From a bacterium (GTDB taxonomy: Bacteria; Pseudomonadota; Alphaproteobacteria; Micavibrionales; UBA2020), in NCBI GenBank assembly GCA_029945425.1, contig JAQSDV010000004.1, forward strand, positions 1,164,991 to 1,228,990: a DNA stretch of 64,000 nucleotides. Direction: 5' to 3'. The notes under the pieces are model-generated. The model was not told the DNA's origin. It did no database searches and saw only the letters and a program-made list of their open reading frames with translations. Each line of letters opens with the position of its first letter. Positions within the stretch are counted from its first letter, which is position 1. Below, piece by piece: positions 53,552 to 63,199 of the stretch. The position numbers and the translations under genes were made by a program.

Positions 53552-55164
53552 TGCGCTACCTGTTGCATGATGTGTTCACCGAAAACTGCCGCAAAAGGCC
53601 GGATGCGACCGCGATTGTGAACGAAGACGGCTCGCGCCTGACATATGCCGACGTAAATGCGTTGTCGAACCGTTTCGCCACGATCATCGCGCCGCTGAAA
53701 TCCAATATCCGCGCGCAACCGTTTGTCGGCGTTATTTCGCCCGTTCACGCCGCCAGCATTGCGGCTGTTCTGGGTACGTTGAAACTGGGCTGCGCCTATG
53801 TGCCGCTGGATGAATATTCTCCAACCGAACGCCTTGCTAAAATTATCGACAATACGAAACTGGATGTGCTTTGTGTCGACAGCAACCTCTATGCCGAACA
53901 CGCGGCCCTGTTCGACCATCCGCATATCGGCAAGGTGATTTTGCTGAATGGCGATGTGGCTGTGTCAAGTTCGTCGAAAAATATCCTCTTTAAGGATGTG
54001 CTGGCGGCGAAAGATGTCGAGCCGCCCTTGCTCAATCAGGTTTGCGACGATCTCGCCTATATCCTCCACAGTTCCGGCTCTACCGGCGTGCCCAAGGGTA
54101 TTATGCTGACGCACCGTAATGCGCGCACCTTCACCGACTGGATGCAGGCCGAATTCAAATTGACGCCGCAGGATGTGGTGGCGTCGCGCGCGCCGTTCAA
54201 GTTCGACCTGTCGGTGTTCGATATTTTCAACACGTTTCAGGCGGGCGCGACACTGGCCTGTTTTGACTGGAACAAAAAGCGCGAAGCCGACGCGAAACAT
54301 GCGGATTATGTGGCGCTGCTGGAACGCGAAAACGTGACGATGCTCTATACCACGCCCTCCACCTTCATCGCACTGCTCAACCGCGGCGGGTTGGCGGATG
54401 CCCAGTTGAAACTTCGCACCATCATGTATGCGGGCGAGCCGTTCCCGCCCGCACAGCTGAAAAAGGTGATGGAGGCATTGCCGGGCGTGGGTGTTGCCAA
54501 TATCTACGGCCCCACGGAAACCAATATCATTACCTATTACTGGGTGCCCGAGCCGCCGCAGACGGATGATCCCATCCCGCTGGGCGCGGTGGTGGAAGAC
54601 ACCGAAATCCTTGTCGTCAGTGAAGACCGTGCCCGCGTTTGCGCGCCGAATGAGCTTGGCGAATTGTGGTGCCGTGGCGGCACGGTGACACTCGGCTATC
54701 TTGGCATGGACGACAAAACGCGCGACAGCCTTGTGCAAAGCCCCGTGCATCCGTACCCCGCCCTGTTCTGGCGTACGGGCGATTTCGGGTTTTACGATCA
54801 ACAGGGCGTGCTGCATTACCGCGGCCGCCGCGACCATATGGTCAAGGTCAAAGGCTTCCGCATTGAACTGGGCGAAATTGAAAACGCGCTGTCGCAATTC
54901 GCGTCACTGGATGAATTCGCGGTCGTCGCTGTGCCGGATGCAAAATACGGTAACCGTTTATATTGTCATTTCGCCGCGCTGAAAGGCCGTTCGGCAAATG
55001 AAGGCGAGCTGCGCGAGTTTCTTGCGAAAAAGCTGCCCGAATACATGATTCCCTTCGCCTTTACCGGCTGGGACACCCTGCCCAAGACATCATCGGGCAA
55101 GGTGGATCGCGTGCTGCTGGCGGAAAAATCCGCGACGGCGGCAGAGTTTAAACAAGCTGTTTGA
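53548..55164 (+). CDS. stand-alone amino-acid adenylation enzyme
   Basis: 538-residue ANL-superfamily enzyme that activates a carboxylic acid as its AMP ester. Core motifs are complete: A3 LHSSGSTGVPKGIMLTH, A4 FKFDLSVFDIF with the Asp that binds the alpha-amino group, A5 NIYGPTETN, A7 WRTGDFGF, A8 VKVKGFRIELGEIENAL and A10 with catalytic Lys in KTSSGKVDR. The A4 Asp points to an amino acid substrate, as in NRPS A-domains and DltA. No carrier protein or condensation domain is attached, and none is visible nearby. The start overlaps the methyltransferase stop; ATG at 53548 or 53551 are both possible. The 3' end overlaps the convergent sulfotransferase-like gene by 17 bp. Confidence 0.88.
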   Translation: MMRYLLHDVFTENCRKRPDATAIVNEDGSRLTYADVNALSNRFATIIAPLKSNIRAQPFVGVISPVHAASIAAVLGTLKLGCAYVPLDEYSPTERLAKIIDNTKLDVLCVDSNLYAEHAALFDHPHIGKVILLNGDVAVSSSSKNILFKDVLAAKDVEPPLLNQVCDDLAYILHSSGSTGVPKGIMLTHRNARTFTDWMQAEFKLTPQDVVASRAPFKFDLSVFDIFNTFQAGATLACFDWNKKREADAKHADYVALLERENVTMLYTTPSTFIALLNRGGLADAQLKLRTIMYAGEPFPPAQLKKVMEALPGVGVANIYGPTETNIITYYWVPEPPQTDDPIPLGAVVEDTEILVVSEDRARVCAPNELGELWCRGGTVTLGYLGMDDKTRDSLVQSPVHPYPALFWRTGDFGFYDQQGVLHYRGRRDHMVKVKGFRIELGEIENALSQFASLDEFAVVAVPDAKYGNRLYCHFAALKGRSANEGELREFLAKKLPEYMIPFAFTGWDTLPKTSSGKVDRVLLAEKSATAAEFKQAV

Positions 55165-56377
55165 TGATATCCGCGACATCCGCGAAAGCGGGGTCGGGTG
55201 CTTCTGCGGGCCTGTTGAACACAGTCGAAAACGCGGCGGCAAAAACGGGATCGGTCGTTTGCAATTCACCGGTCAGCGCGAAGGAAGCCGCAAAGACAGG
55301 GTCGATTTGGCCCATCATGCGCAGATAAATATCGAAGCATCCCCCGCGCCCCGCCAGATGGTGACGGAACTGCGGCGGGAAGGCATCGAGCGGTACAGGT
55401 TTTTCGGTTGGAGGGTCAACCCTTTGGGATTTGACGATACGGTCATAATACGGGACGTCCCCGTCGTAATCGGTGGTAAAACTTTTACCGCTTGCGCCGT
55501 CCCATGCCTGCATGCTGTCGGCGTAGCGGATGCCCAGATCGTGCGAAAGGCTGCGCATGGCATCTTCGGGCATGCTGCGGAACATGGTGCTATCCATGAC
55601 AATCGCATAGGGCGTGTTGACGAAATGCTGGTACAGAGCCTCCCAACCCGTGATGCGGCAGGCGAAAATGCGTACAAGAACCTTGTCGAAACCGCGCAGA
55701 TCGGCGTCGGACTTCGCAAGGCGCGTCTTGCTGGCTTCCCAGTTTTTGTCGCCGATGCTTTGCGCCAGCGCATCGAGACCGGCGTAACCCGCATCAACCG
55801 CAACCTGTTCGGTCATCTGCAGCAGGACAGGAATTTGCATCACGGGATCACGGTGGATTTTCTGGTCGCGCGTGAACAGCATGCGGTAAACTTCGCCCTG
55901 CCGCGAGAAATCATTACCATCGGCCAGCGCCTGTTGCAGCGCTTTGCCGTCGGCATAGCCGGTATCGCGCGCGAAACTGTCGAGTTCGCCCGCATCGCCG
56001 TGGCGCACCATCATTTTGAACAGGGAATGCATGGTCAGCAGCGGGTTGCGGATCAGGAAAATATGCCTGTCGCACAAATCGCGCCAGCGCGCCCAGGCAT
56101 CGCCGGGCGGAATGTAATCGGCGACGTTCTTGACCAGCGCGGTCACCGTACCGTCATGTTCGTCAAGTCGGCTCAGGATATATTCGTACGTCTTTTCCTC
56201 GCGCGCGGCTTCGTCGTAAATCGCGAAGGGGTCGTTGACCTGCAGCTGGATATCGGGGCTGCCGGAAAGCGCGCGTTCCAGCGCGGTCGAACTGGATCGC
56301 GCGGGCGCCAGCAGCGATATCAGCCGCAATCCGCTTTTTTTCCGCCGGAGCAATTCGGCATAAGCTTCACCTGACAA
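55148..56377 (-). CDS. sulfotransferase-like P-loop protein
   Basis: 409 residues from a TTG start with AAGGGG 7 bp upstream; no earlier ATG fits. The N-terminal ISLLAPARSSSTALERAL matches the 5'-phosphosulfate loop of PAPS-dependent sulfotransferases, and HIFLIRNPLLTMHSLFKM matches the 3'-phosphate region (R.P...S). The rest, including a C-terminal Phe/Ala/Pro-rich tail, is not recognised. It should move a sulfo group from PAPS to a hydroxyl or amine, but the acceptor is unknown. It lies antiparallel between the adenylation and oxoamine-synthase genes and its start is only 29 bp from the latter's start. Confidence 0.65.
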   Translation of the reverse strand: MSGEAYAELLRRKKSGLRLISLLAPARSSSTALERALSGSPDIQLQVNDPFAIYDEAAREEKTYEYILSRLDEHDGTVTALVKNVADYIPPGDAWARWRDLCDRHIFLIRNPLLTMHSLFKMMVRHGDAGELDSFARDTGYADGKALQQALADGNDFSRQGEVYRMLFTRDQKIHRDPVMQIPVLLQMTEQVAVDAGYAGLDALAQSIGDKNWEASKTRLAKSDADLRGFDKVLVRIFACRITGWEALYQHFVNTPYAIVMDSTMFRSMPEDAMRSLSHDLGIRYADSMQAWDGASGKSFTTDYDGDVPYYDRIVKSQRVDPPTEKPVPLDAFPPQFRHHLAGRGGCFDIYLRMMGQIDPVFAASFALTGELQTTDPVFAAAFSTVFNRPAEAPDPAFADVADIIKQLV

Positions 56378-56406
56378 AATTCAACCCCTTTAAAAGGAAC
56401 AATACC

Positions 56407-57642
56407 ATGAATACCGAAGACAGAATGATCGAGGCTAACGAAAAAGAAAACCGCCGCGCCCTGATACGCCAGATGTTCAAGCGTATGAAGCAGTACAACG
56501 TCTCTGCCCTTGAAATCAAGGGGCGTCAGATCCGTGTCTCCAAAGACCATTGGGTGACGGATTTTGCGTCCTGCAACTATCTTGGTTACGATCTTGATCC
56601 GTCGATCAAGCTGAACGTGGATGACGAAATCGCCCGCTGGGGCGTGCATCCCAGCTGGTGCCGCCTTGTGGCCAGCCCCCAGATTTATGCCGATCTCGAA
56701 AACCGCCTTGCGAAACTGGTCGGCACCGAAGCCACGCTGATTTTGCCGACCGTTACGCTGATTTCGATCGGCATTATCCCCGCCCTGATCGGCAAGACGG
56801 GCGTGATGTTCCTCGACAAATCCGGCCATGAAACCATGTATGAAGGCTGCAAAATCGCCCGCGATTCCGGCGCGACGCTGAAAAGCTTCAAGCAGGGCGA
56901 TTTCGAAACGCTTGAGAAACTGCTGATCGAGCATAAAGACAACCCGCGCAAGATGATCCTGGTCGACGGCGTGTACAGCATGACCGGTGATTACGCCGAC
57001 ATCAAATCGTTGCAGGCGCTGGCGAAAAAATATGACGCGATCCTTTATATCGACGACGCGCATGGCTTCGGCGTCGTCGGCGAAAACCCCGATGAAAACT
57101 GCCCCTTCGGCTACAAGGGCAACGGCATCGTAAAATACGCGGGCTGCGACTACGAAAATATCCTTTATGTCGGCGGCTGCTCCAAGGCTTATTCGTCGCT
57201 CGCGGCATTTATCGCCTGCTCCGCCAAAATGAAGACCTTCCTGCAGGCCTTCGCGACCCCCTACGACCTTTCCGGCCCTTGCCCCACGGCTTCGCTCGCA
57301 ACGCTGTGGAAAGGCCTTGATGTGAACGAAGAGCGCGGCGATACCTACCGCAAAAAACTGTGGGACCTGACCCATCGCGGCATCAACGGCCTCCGCCAAC
57401 TGGGCTTCGAGGTCGTCAATACCTCGGGTTTCCCCATCGTGTCGGTGAAAATCGGCGATACCGAAAAACTCATCGAAACGGCCAATTTCATGTTCGATGC
57501 CGGTATGATGGCGACGATCTGCCCCTATCCGATGGTCATCAAGGGCGAGGAAGTTCACCGCCTGACCTTCACCGCCGCGAACTCGTCCGAAGACGTCACA
57601 AAACTGCTCGATACCTTCGCCCAGATGAAAAAGATGCTCTGA
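56407..57642 (+). CDS. alpha-oxoamine synthase family PLP enzyme
   Basis: 411 residues, in the family of 8-amino-7-oxononanoate synthase, serine palmitoyltransferase, 2-amino-3-ketobutyrate ligase and CqsA. Such enzymes join an amino acid to an acyl thioester with loss of CO2. Motifs are FASCNYLGYDLDP, the GVYSMTGDYADI strand, YIDDAHGFGVVG (PLP Asp and His) and the PLP Lys in VGGCSKAYSSLAA, where most relatives have FSKALG. Substrate residues differ from BioF, and no biotin genes are nearby, so a lipid or signal-molecule role is more likely. AAAAGGA precedes the ATG. A hairpin terminator follows. Confidence 0.85.
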   Translation: MNTEDRMIEANEKENRRALIRQMFKRMKQYNVSALEIKGRQIRVSKDHWVTDFASCNYLGYDLDPSIKLNVDDEIARWGVHPSWCRLVASPQIYADLENRLAKLVGTEATLILPTVTLISIGIIPALIGKTGVMFLDKSGHETMYEGCKIARDSGATLKSFKQGDFETLEKLLIEHKDNPRKMILVDGVYSMTGDYADIKSLQALAKKYDAILYIDDAHGFGVVGENPDENCPFGYKGNGIVKYAGCDYENILYVGGCSKAYSSLAAFIACSAKMKTFLQAFATPYDLSGPCPTASLATLWKGLDVNEERGDTYRKKLWDLTHRGINGLRQLGFEVVNTSGFPIVSVKIGDTEKLIETANFMFDAGMMATICPYPMVIKGEEVHRLTFTAANSSEDVTKLLDTFAQMKKML

Positions 57643-57665
57643 GCCACAAAAACATTACATAAATG

Positions 57666-57708
57666 AACGCCCAAGGGACTGTAATAACACGGCTTTTGGG
57701 CGTTTTTT
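57666..57708 (+). terminator. rho-independent terminator after the oxoamine synthase gene
   Basis: AACGCCCAA (57666-57674) and TTGGGCGTT (57696-57704) form a 9-bp stem, extendable by G-T pairing, followed by a T-run. The open frame starting at 57663 is only this terminator and AT-rich DNA after it. Confidence 0.85.
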
Positions 57709-57877
57709 ATTTTAAGCCGATATTAAACATCTTTCCCTATTATCAAAGATACCGTCCGGACTATTTGAATCTGGGGTTTTACGCTGTCGCGGGTTCGATT
57801 CTTGTACCGTTTCGCGCCAGCCATGCTTTAATAAATCTCCGGATTTTGAGCGCGGTTTTTTTTAAAAGGGGTATGTC

Positions 57878-60800
57878 ATGGTTTTGGTTGTGGGCACTGG
57901 CTCGAACGACGGTCCTGATAATCCCAGCATGATTGGCTCCAACGGCCAAGACACCATTGACGGCTTGTCGGGCAACGACTGGATTCAAACCCTGGGTGGC
58001 AACGACACCCTGACCGGCGGGGCCGGAAGCGATGCGCTCTGGTCCGGCACCGGCGCGGATACGATGACAGGCGGCACCGGGGCCATGACGGGTGATCCGC
58101 TGGGTAACGACACTTATCACGTCGACAATGTCGGCGACGTCATCATCGAATACACAAATCAGGGCATTGACCGTGTGCATGCGTATATCAGTTTCGATAT
58201 GAGCACCGGCCTTAACGTCAACGTCGAAAACATGCGCCTTGTCGGGTTTGACACGGGCCTGAACGCAATCGGCAATAACTCGAACAACACCATTGAAGGC
58301 AACCGCGAGCGGAATACCCTCGCTGGCGGCCTTGGCAACGATAGCTACGTGATTTACAACCAGACAGATCTGTCGAAAGTCGATGTTATCGTCGAGAACG
58401 CGGGTGAAGGCTCCGACACCTATCTCGTGAACTTTACCTATGCGCTCGGCTCCTCCGCGCTCAGCATCGAAAATATCACTCTGACGGGAACAAAGCTGAT
58501 CAACGCGACTGGCAACGAAGTGGACAACGTCCTGACGGGCAACGTCGCGAAAAATACCCTCACCGGCGGCCTCGGCAACGACACCTATGTCATTCAGGAT
58601 ACGACCGACGTCATCAAGGAAAACGCAGGCGAAGGCAATGACACGGTCGTCATCAAGGACAAGGCCTACACCATCGCAGCGCAGCTAAATCTTGAAAACA
58701 TCAGCCTGACGGGCACGGCGTCCGTCAATGCCACCGGGAACATAGGCAACAACGTCCTGATCGGCAACAACGGCAGCAACACCCTCGACGGCCTTGCTGG
58801 CGCGGACGCGATGATCGGGTTTAAAGGCAACGACGTTTATATCGTCGATAACCTGGGCGATACAGTAAACGACGGTGGCGGCACCGATGCGGGTGGCGAG
58901 GATGAGGTGCGCGCGAGTGTGAGTTTTACCCTTGGCGTTGATCTCGACAATCTGACGCTGACCGGAGGGGCGAGCATCAACGGCACCGGCAACGATCTCC
59001 TCAACACGCTCACAGGCAATGCCGGCATCAATACGCTGGCGGGCGGGCTGGGCGATGATTATTACTACGTCCAAAATACCGGCGACGTGGTTTCGGAGGT
59101 TACCGGCGAAGGCAACGAGCGGCTGTTCACCACAGTCAATTTCAACATGGATACGAATGCCGACCAGGTCGAGATCCTGACGCTGCTGGGCACACTCAGC
59201 ATCAGCGGCATCGGCAACGCGCTTGACAACACAATCAACGGCAATACGGGCATAAACATTATTTACGGGCGCGGCGGCGAGGACACGATTTTCGGCAATG
59301 CCGGCAACGACGTTCTTCATGGCGAGGGTGAAACCGACACCATTTTCGGTGATGCGGGCAACGATACGATTTTCGGCGGTGATGGCGACGATTTCACGGT
59401 TGAAGGCGGCGCGGGCAACGACATCCTGAACGGCGGTAACGGCAATGACGGCCTTGTAGGTGGCACGGGCACCGACACCTTTATCGGTGGCCTTGGCGAC
59501 GACGTCTTTGAGGTGACCGATATAAACGAGAAAATTACCGAATTCATCGGCGAGGGATCGGACACGGTTGTCACCAGCCTAAAATCATTCACGCTTGCGC
59601 CCATAACGGCGACGCAGGAACTGGAAAACCTTGGCCTGTTCGGCTCCGCGATCGTTGGCATCGGCAACGAGATCGGCAACGTTATCGGCGGCGCCGGCGG
59701 CAACAACACGCTCATGGGCATGGCCGGCAACGACGTCCTGATAGAAGACGCTACCGACGACGCGGGAAATGACACGCTTGACGGCGGATCCGGTGTCGAC
59801 ATCATGCGCGGCGGCATCGGGAATGACGTTTATTATGTGGATAACGCCGCGGACCAGGTGACCGAAGGGGTTCTTGAGGGGCTTGACGCGATTTATGCCA
59901 GCACCTCATACGACATGAGTCTCGTCGCCGTCGGCGAGATCGAATATCTCTACCTGATCGGCAGCGCCATCAACGGCACCGGCAACGACGAGAAAAATAC
60001 GCTCGTTGGCAACGCCGCCGTCAACACACTTGCCGGCGGACTGAATAATGACGGCTATATCGTCAACAACATGGCCGACATCATTGTCGAATACGCGGGG
60101 GAAGGATTCGACACAATTTATTCTTCCGTCAGCTACACCATGGCGGCTTTCACGGCGAGCTACCATGTCGAGGGGCTGACCCTGACGGGCACTTCCGCGA
60201 TTAACGGCACCGGGAATACGAATGACAACTTCCTGACGGGGAACTCCGGCATCAATATCCTCAGCGGCGGTCTCGGGAATGACGGCTATTTCGTGGACGA
60301 TCTTGATGACATGAATAAGGATACCTTCATTGAAAATATCGGTGAAGGGACGGATGATTTTATTTTCGGCAGAATCTCCGTGACGCTTAAAACGGCGACG
60401 GCGACTTATGATATTGAAAATATAGTTTTGTCTGACGAAGACGAAAACGTGCCTGATTACAACATTAACGCATCCGGCAACGCGCTCGACAACACGCTGA
60501 CTGGCAACCGGGGCAGTAACACGCTGAACGGTTCGACCGGCGTGGATTATCTGGTGGGGAACAAGGGTGACGACACCTATATCCTCGATAACATCGCTGA
60601 TTTCCTGACGGAGAAGGCCGGCGAAGGCAATGATACGGTGAATACGAACTTCACCTACAGCCTGACGAATGACGTAGACGAGGTGGAAAACCTGACGCTG
60701 TATGGCGGACTTGCCATCGACGGCGAGGGTAACAACGTCACGAATATCATTATCGGCAATATCGCGGTCAATACGCTGTCGGGTCTTGATGGCAACGACA

Positions 60801-63199
60801 CGCTGGATGGCGGCGGCGATGCCGACGTGATGATCGGCGGCGATGGTAACGACTTATATATCGTTGATAACTCCCTCGATGTGGTTTCGGAGGTCGGCGG
60901 CGAAGGGCGTGACACAGTGCGCAACAGCGTGAGCTTTAACATGCTCCTGCAGGCATCCGGCGACGTTGAAATTATGATCATGACCGGAGCGTCGAACATC
61001 GACGGCACCGGCAACACGCTCGGCAACACCATGACCGGTAACACGGGTAATAACACTATCGACGGGGGGGTCGGCACCGATACACTGCTGGGCCTTGCGG
61101 GCGACGATTACCTGATTGGCGGCGACGCCGTGGATACAATGGATGGCGGCACCGGCATCGACACAATGGCCGGCAATCTTGGCGACGATGTCTATATCAT
61201 TTCGTCGGCGACAAAAACCATCCTCGAGGCCTTCGGAGAGGGGATCGACGAAGTGCGTTCCAGCCTGACGCATACGCTGGCGGCGAATGTCGAGAACCTG
61301 ACTCTGACGGGCAGCGCGCCCATCAACGGCTTCGGCAATAACCTTGGCAACTTTATAAAAGGCAACGCGGCCGTCAACACGCTTGACGGCGCAACCGGCG
61401 TCGACACGATGGAAGGCGGCGGCGGCAGCGACATTTTCATCGTCGATGATGCGGGCGATGTCGTGATCGAGGCAGGGGGCGGCGGTCTGGCGGACACGAT
61501 CCTGTCATCCGTCACCTATGACATGGGCGTATCGGCGACAGGCGATGTGGAGAACCTCACGCTGACCGGCGCGGCGGCGATCGACGGCTACGGCAACGGC
61601 GAACATAACACGATCACAGGCAACTCGGGCATCAACACCATGGACGGCGCGTTGGGCAACGACTTCTACGTCGTGCAAACGCTGAGCGACGTTCTCGATG
61701 ACCAGGTCGGCGAAGGCGAAGATACCGTCCTTTCCGCCATTACCTGGGCGCTGAACAATATCGAAGAGACGGAAAACATTTTCCTGCTTGGCACCAGTGC
61801 GATCAATGCGACGGGCAACGATCTCGGCAACAGCCTGATCGGGAATTCCGGCAAGAATATCCTGAACGGCGGGTTGGGTGACGATACGTATGGCCTTGGC
61901 ATCTCGGGGACGAATGACACAATCCTCGTGGATACGGGCGGTAACGATACCGTTATCGTCGGCGCAAGCTACAGCATCGCGACGCGCGCCGACCTTGAAA
62001 ACATCTGGCTGACCGGCACGGGGCTGTTCAATGCCACCGGCAACGCCAATGCAAACAGCCTGATCGGTAATGACGGCAAGAATACGCTGAATGGTGGCGT
62101 CGGTGCCGACTTCATGGTCGGCGGCCGCGGCGACGACACGTTCTTCGTCGATGACGTCGGCGATGTCACGGTCGATGACCTTGATCGACCCGACCAGGAG
62201 CCCGCGATACTCGAGGACCCGGATCTTCTGCCGGGCGGCAAGGACACGGTTATTTCAAGCGTGTCGTATTCGCTATCCACCTATCTGGATAACCTGACGT
62301 TGACAAACGTCGCAACGGCCCTGAACGGTACCGGCAACAACCTCACGAACATTATTAAAGGAAATTCGTTCAATAACATCCTGAGCGGCGGCGCCGGTGC
62401 CGATACGCTGGATGGCGGTGCGGGCAATGACAGCTATTATATCGACGCGGCAGGCGATGTGATCAAGGATACCAGCGGCATCGACCATGTGTTCTCGTCG
62501 CTTGGCTTCTACACGCTCGGCATCGGCCTTGAAAACCTGACGCTGATCGGGCCTAACCCGATTAACGGCACAGGCAATACCGGCAACAACACCATCACCG
62601 GCAACGGCGAAAATAACATCATTGATGGGGGCGCGGGCAGTGACGTCATGATCGGTGGCGGCGCGGACAACATTATTGGCGATAGGTATTACGTCGACAA
62701 GATCACCGACACCGTGATTGGCGATACCGGCCGCGACACGGTTTACAGCAAGGTGACTTATTCAATCGATACCGCTTTCTCGCAGGATGTCGACAACCTG
62801 ATCCTGCAGGGCACCACCGCGCTCAATGGCACGGGTAACGCCCTCGACAACTCGCTGATCGGCAATACCGGCGTCAACACTTTGGTGGGCGGCGACGGGA
62901 ATGACTTTATCGGCGGCGGCGGCGGCAAGGACGTGCTGTATGGCGGTAACGGCGCCGACACCTTCAACTTCGAAGGCGCGACGGCGTTCAAGGGGGTCGT
63001 CAATATCATGGATTACGAATTTGGCGTCGACACGATCTCCTACGACGCCATTATCGATCCGCTGCTGCAGGTGAATGAAGACTTCATTGAATTCATCCCT
63101 GTTGCCAGCAGCCCGAACTTTCAGGTCTGGCTGGACTACGACGGACAGGGCGAGGCCTATGTGCCGCAGCTGATCGCGATCCTGATCAATCCCAGTTAA
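57878..63199 (+). CDS. 1773-residue RTX-like calcium-binding repeat protein
   Basis: A very long acidic, Gly/Asn/Asp-rich protein with no enzymatic domain. It is built of about 18 tandem units of 75-110 residues. Each has a GTGN..DN.L.GN.G.NTL half, a GGLGND.Y.V RTX-type turn, a geG.DTV strand and a closing VENLTLTG strand. Classical nine-residue RTX turns (GGxGxDxxx) are densest at about 465-560, 950-1000 and near the end (GGDGNDFIGGGGGKDVLYGG), where calcium would fold the chain outside the cell. No N-terminal signal is present; the non-repetitive last 60 residues (from TFNFEGATAF) resemble type I secretion signals. No type I ABC exporter is in the window. It is probably a surface or secreted adhesin or S-layer-like protein. 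AAAAGGGG precedes the ATG. Confidence 0.88.
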   Translation: MVLVVGTGSNDGPDNPSMIGSNGQDTIDGLSGNDWIQTLGGNDTLTGGAGSDALWSGTGADTMTGGTGAMTGDPLGNDTYHVDNVGDVIIEYTNQGIDRVHAYISFDMSTGLNVNVENMRLVGFDTGLNAIGNNSNNTIEGNRERNTLAGGLGNDSYVIYNQTDLSKVDVIVENAGEGSDTYLVNFTYALGSSALSIENITLTGTKLINATGNEVDNVLTGNVAKNTLTGGLGNDTYVIQDTTDVIKENAGEGNDTVVIKDKAYTIAAQLNLENISLTGTASVNATGNIGNNVLIGNNGSNTLDGLAGADAMIGFKGNDVYIVDNLGDTVNDGGGTDAGGEDEVRASVSFTLGVDLDNLTLTGGASINGTGNDLLNTLTGNAGINTLAGGLGDDYYYVQNTGDVVSEVTGEGNERLFTTVNFNMDTNADQVEILTLLGTLSISGIGNALDNTINGNTGINIIYGRGGEDTIFGNAGNDVLHGEGETDTIFGDAGNDTIFGGDGDDFTVEGGAGNDILNGGNGNDGLVGGTGTDTFIGGLGDDVFEVTDINEKITEFIGEGSDTVVTSLKSFTLAPITATQELENLGLFGSAIVGIGNEIGNVIGGAGGNNTLMGMAGNDVLIEDATDDAGNDTLDGGSGVDIMRGGIGNDVYYVDNAADQVTEGVLEGLDAIYASTSYDMSLVAVGEIEYLYLIGSAINGTGNDEKNTLVGNAAVNTLAGGLNNDGYIVNNMADIIVEYAGEGFDTIYSSVSYTMAAFTASYHVEGLTLTGTSAINGTGNTNDNFLTGNSGINILSGGLGNDGYFVDDLDDMNKDTFIENIGEGTDDFIFGRISVTLKTATATYDIENIVLSDEDENVPDYNINASGNALDNTLTGNRGSNTLNGSTGVDYLVGNKGDDTYILDNIADFLTEKAGEGNDTVNTNFTYSLTNDVDEVENLTLYGGLAIDGEGNNVTNIIIGNIAVNTLSGLDGNDTLDGGGDADVMIGGDGNDLYIVDNSLDVVSEVGGEGRDTVRNSVSFNMLLQASGDVEIMIMTGASNIDGTGNTLGNTMTGNTGNNTIDGGVGTDTLLGLAGDDYLIGGDAVDTMDGGTGIDTMAGNLGDDVYIISSATKTILEAFGEGIDEVRSSLTHTLAANVENLTLTGSAPINGFGNNLGNFIKGNAAVNTLDGATGVDTMEGGGGSDIFIVDDAGDVVIEAGGGGLADTILSSVTYDMGVSATGDVENLTLTGAAAIDGYGNGEHNTITGNSGINTMDGALGNDFYVVQTLSDVLDDQVGEGEDTVLSAITWALNNIEETENIFLLGTSAINATGNDLGNSLIGNSGKNILNGGLGDDTYGLGISGTNDTILVDTGGNDTVIVGASYSIATRADLENIWLTGTGLFNATGNANANSLIGNDGKNTLNGGVGADFMVGGRGDDTFFVDDVGDVTVDDLDRPDQEPAILEDPDLLPGGKDTVISSVSYSLSTYLDNLTLTNVATALNGTGNNLTNIIKGNSFNNILSGGAGADTLDGGAGNDSYYIDAAGDVIKDTSGIDHVFSSLGFYTLGIGLENLTLIGPNPINGTGNTGNNTITGNGENNIIDGGAGSDVMIGGGADNIIGDRYYVDKITDTVIGDTGRDTVYSKVTYSIDTAFSQDVDNLILQGTTALNGTGNALDNSLIGNTGVNTLVGGDGNDFIGGGGGKDVLYGGNGADTFNFEGATAFKGVVNIMDYEFGVDTISYDAIIDPLLQVNEDFIEFIPVASSPNFQVWLDYDGQGEAYVPQLIAILINPS

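Noticed and set aside
56407..57642. Assignment of the oxoamine synthase as CqsA quorum-signal synthase or BioF
   Set aside because: No cqsS-type receptor or biotin gene is adjacent and the PLP-Lys context (GGCSKAYSS) differs; only the family can be supported.
57663..57932. 89-codon plus-strand frame before the repeat protein
   Set aside because: It consists of the terminator, AT-rich spacer and the out-of-frame start of the repeat-protein gene.
57878..63199. CRISPR or satellite DNA because of the repetitive sequence
   Set aside because: The repeats are degenerate at DNA level, vary in length and keep one open frame over 5.3 kb; they are protein repeats.
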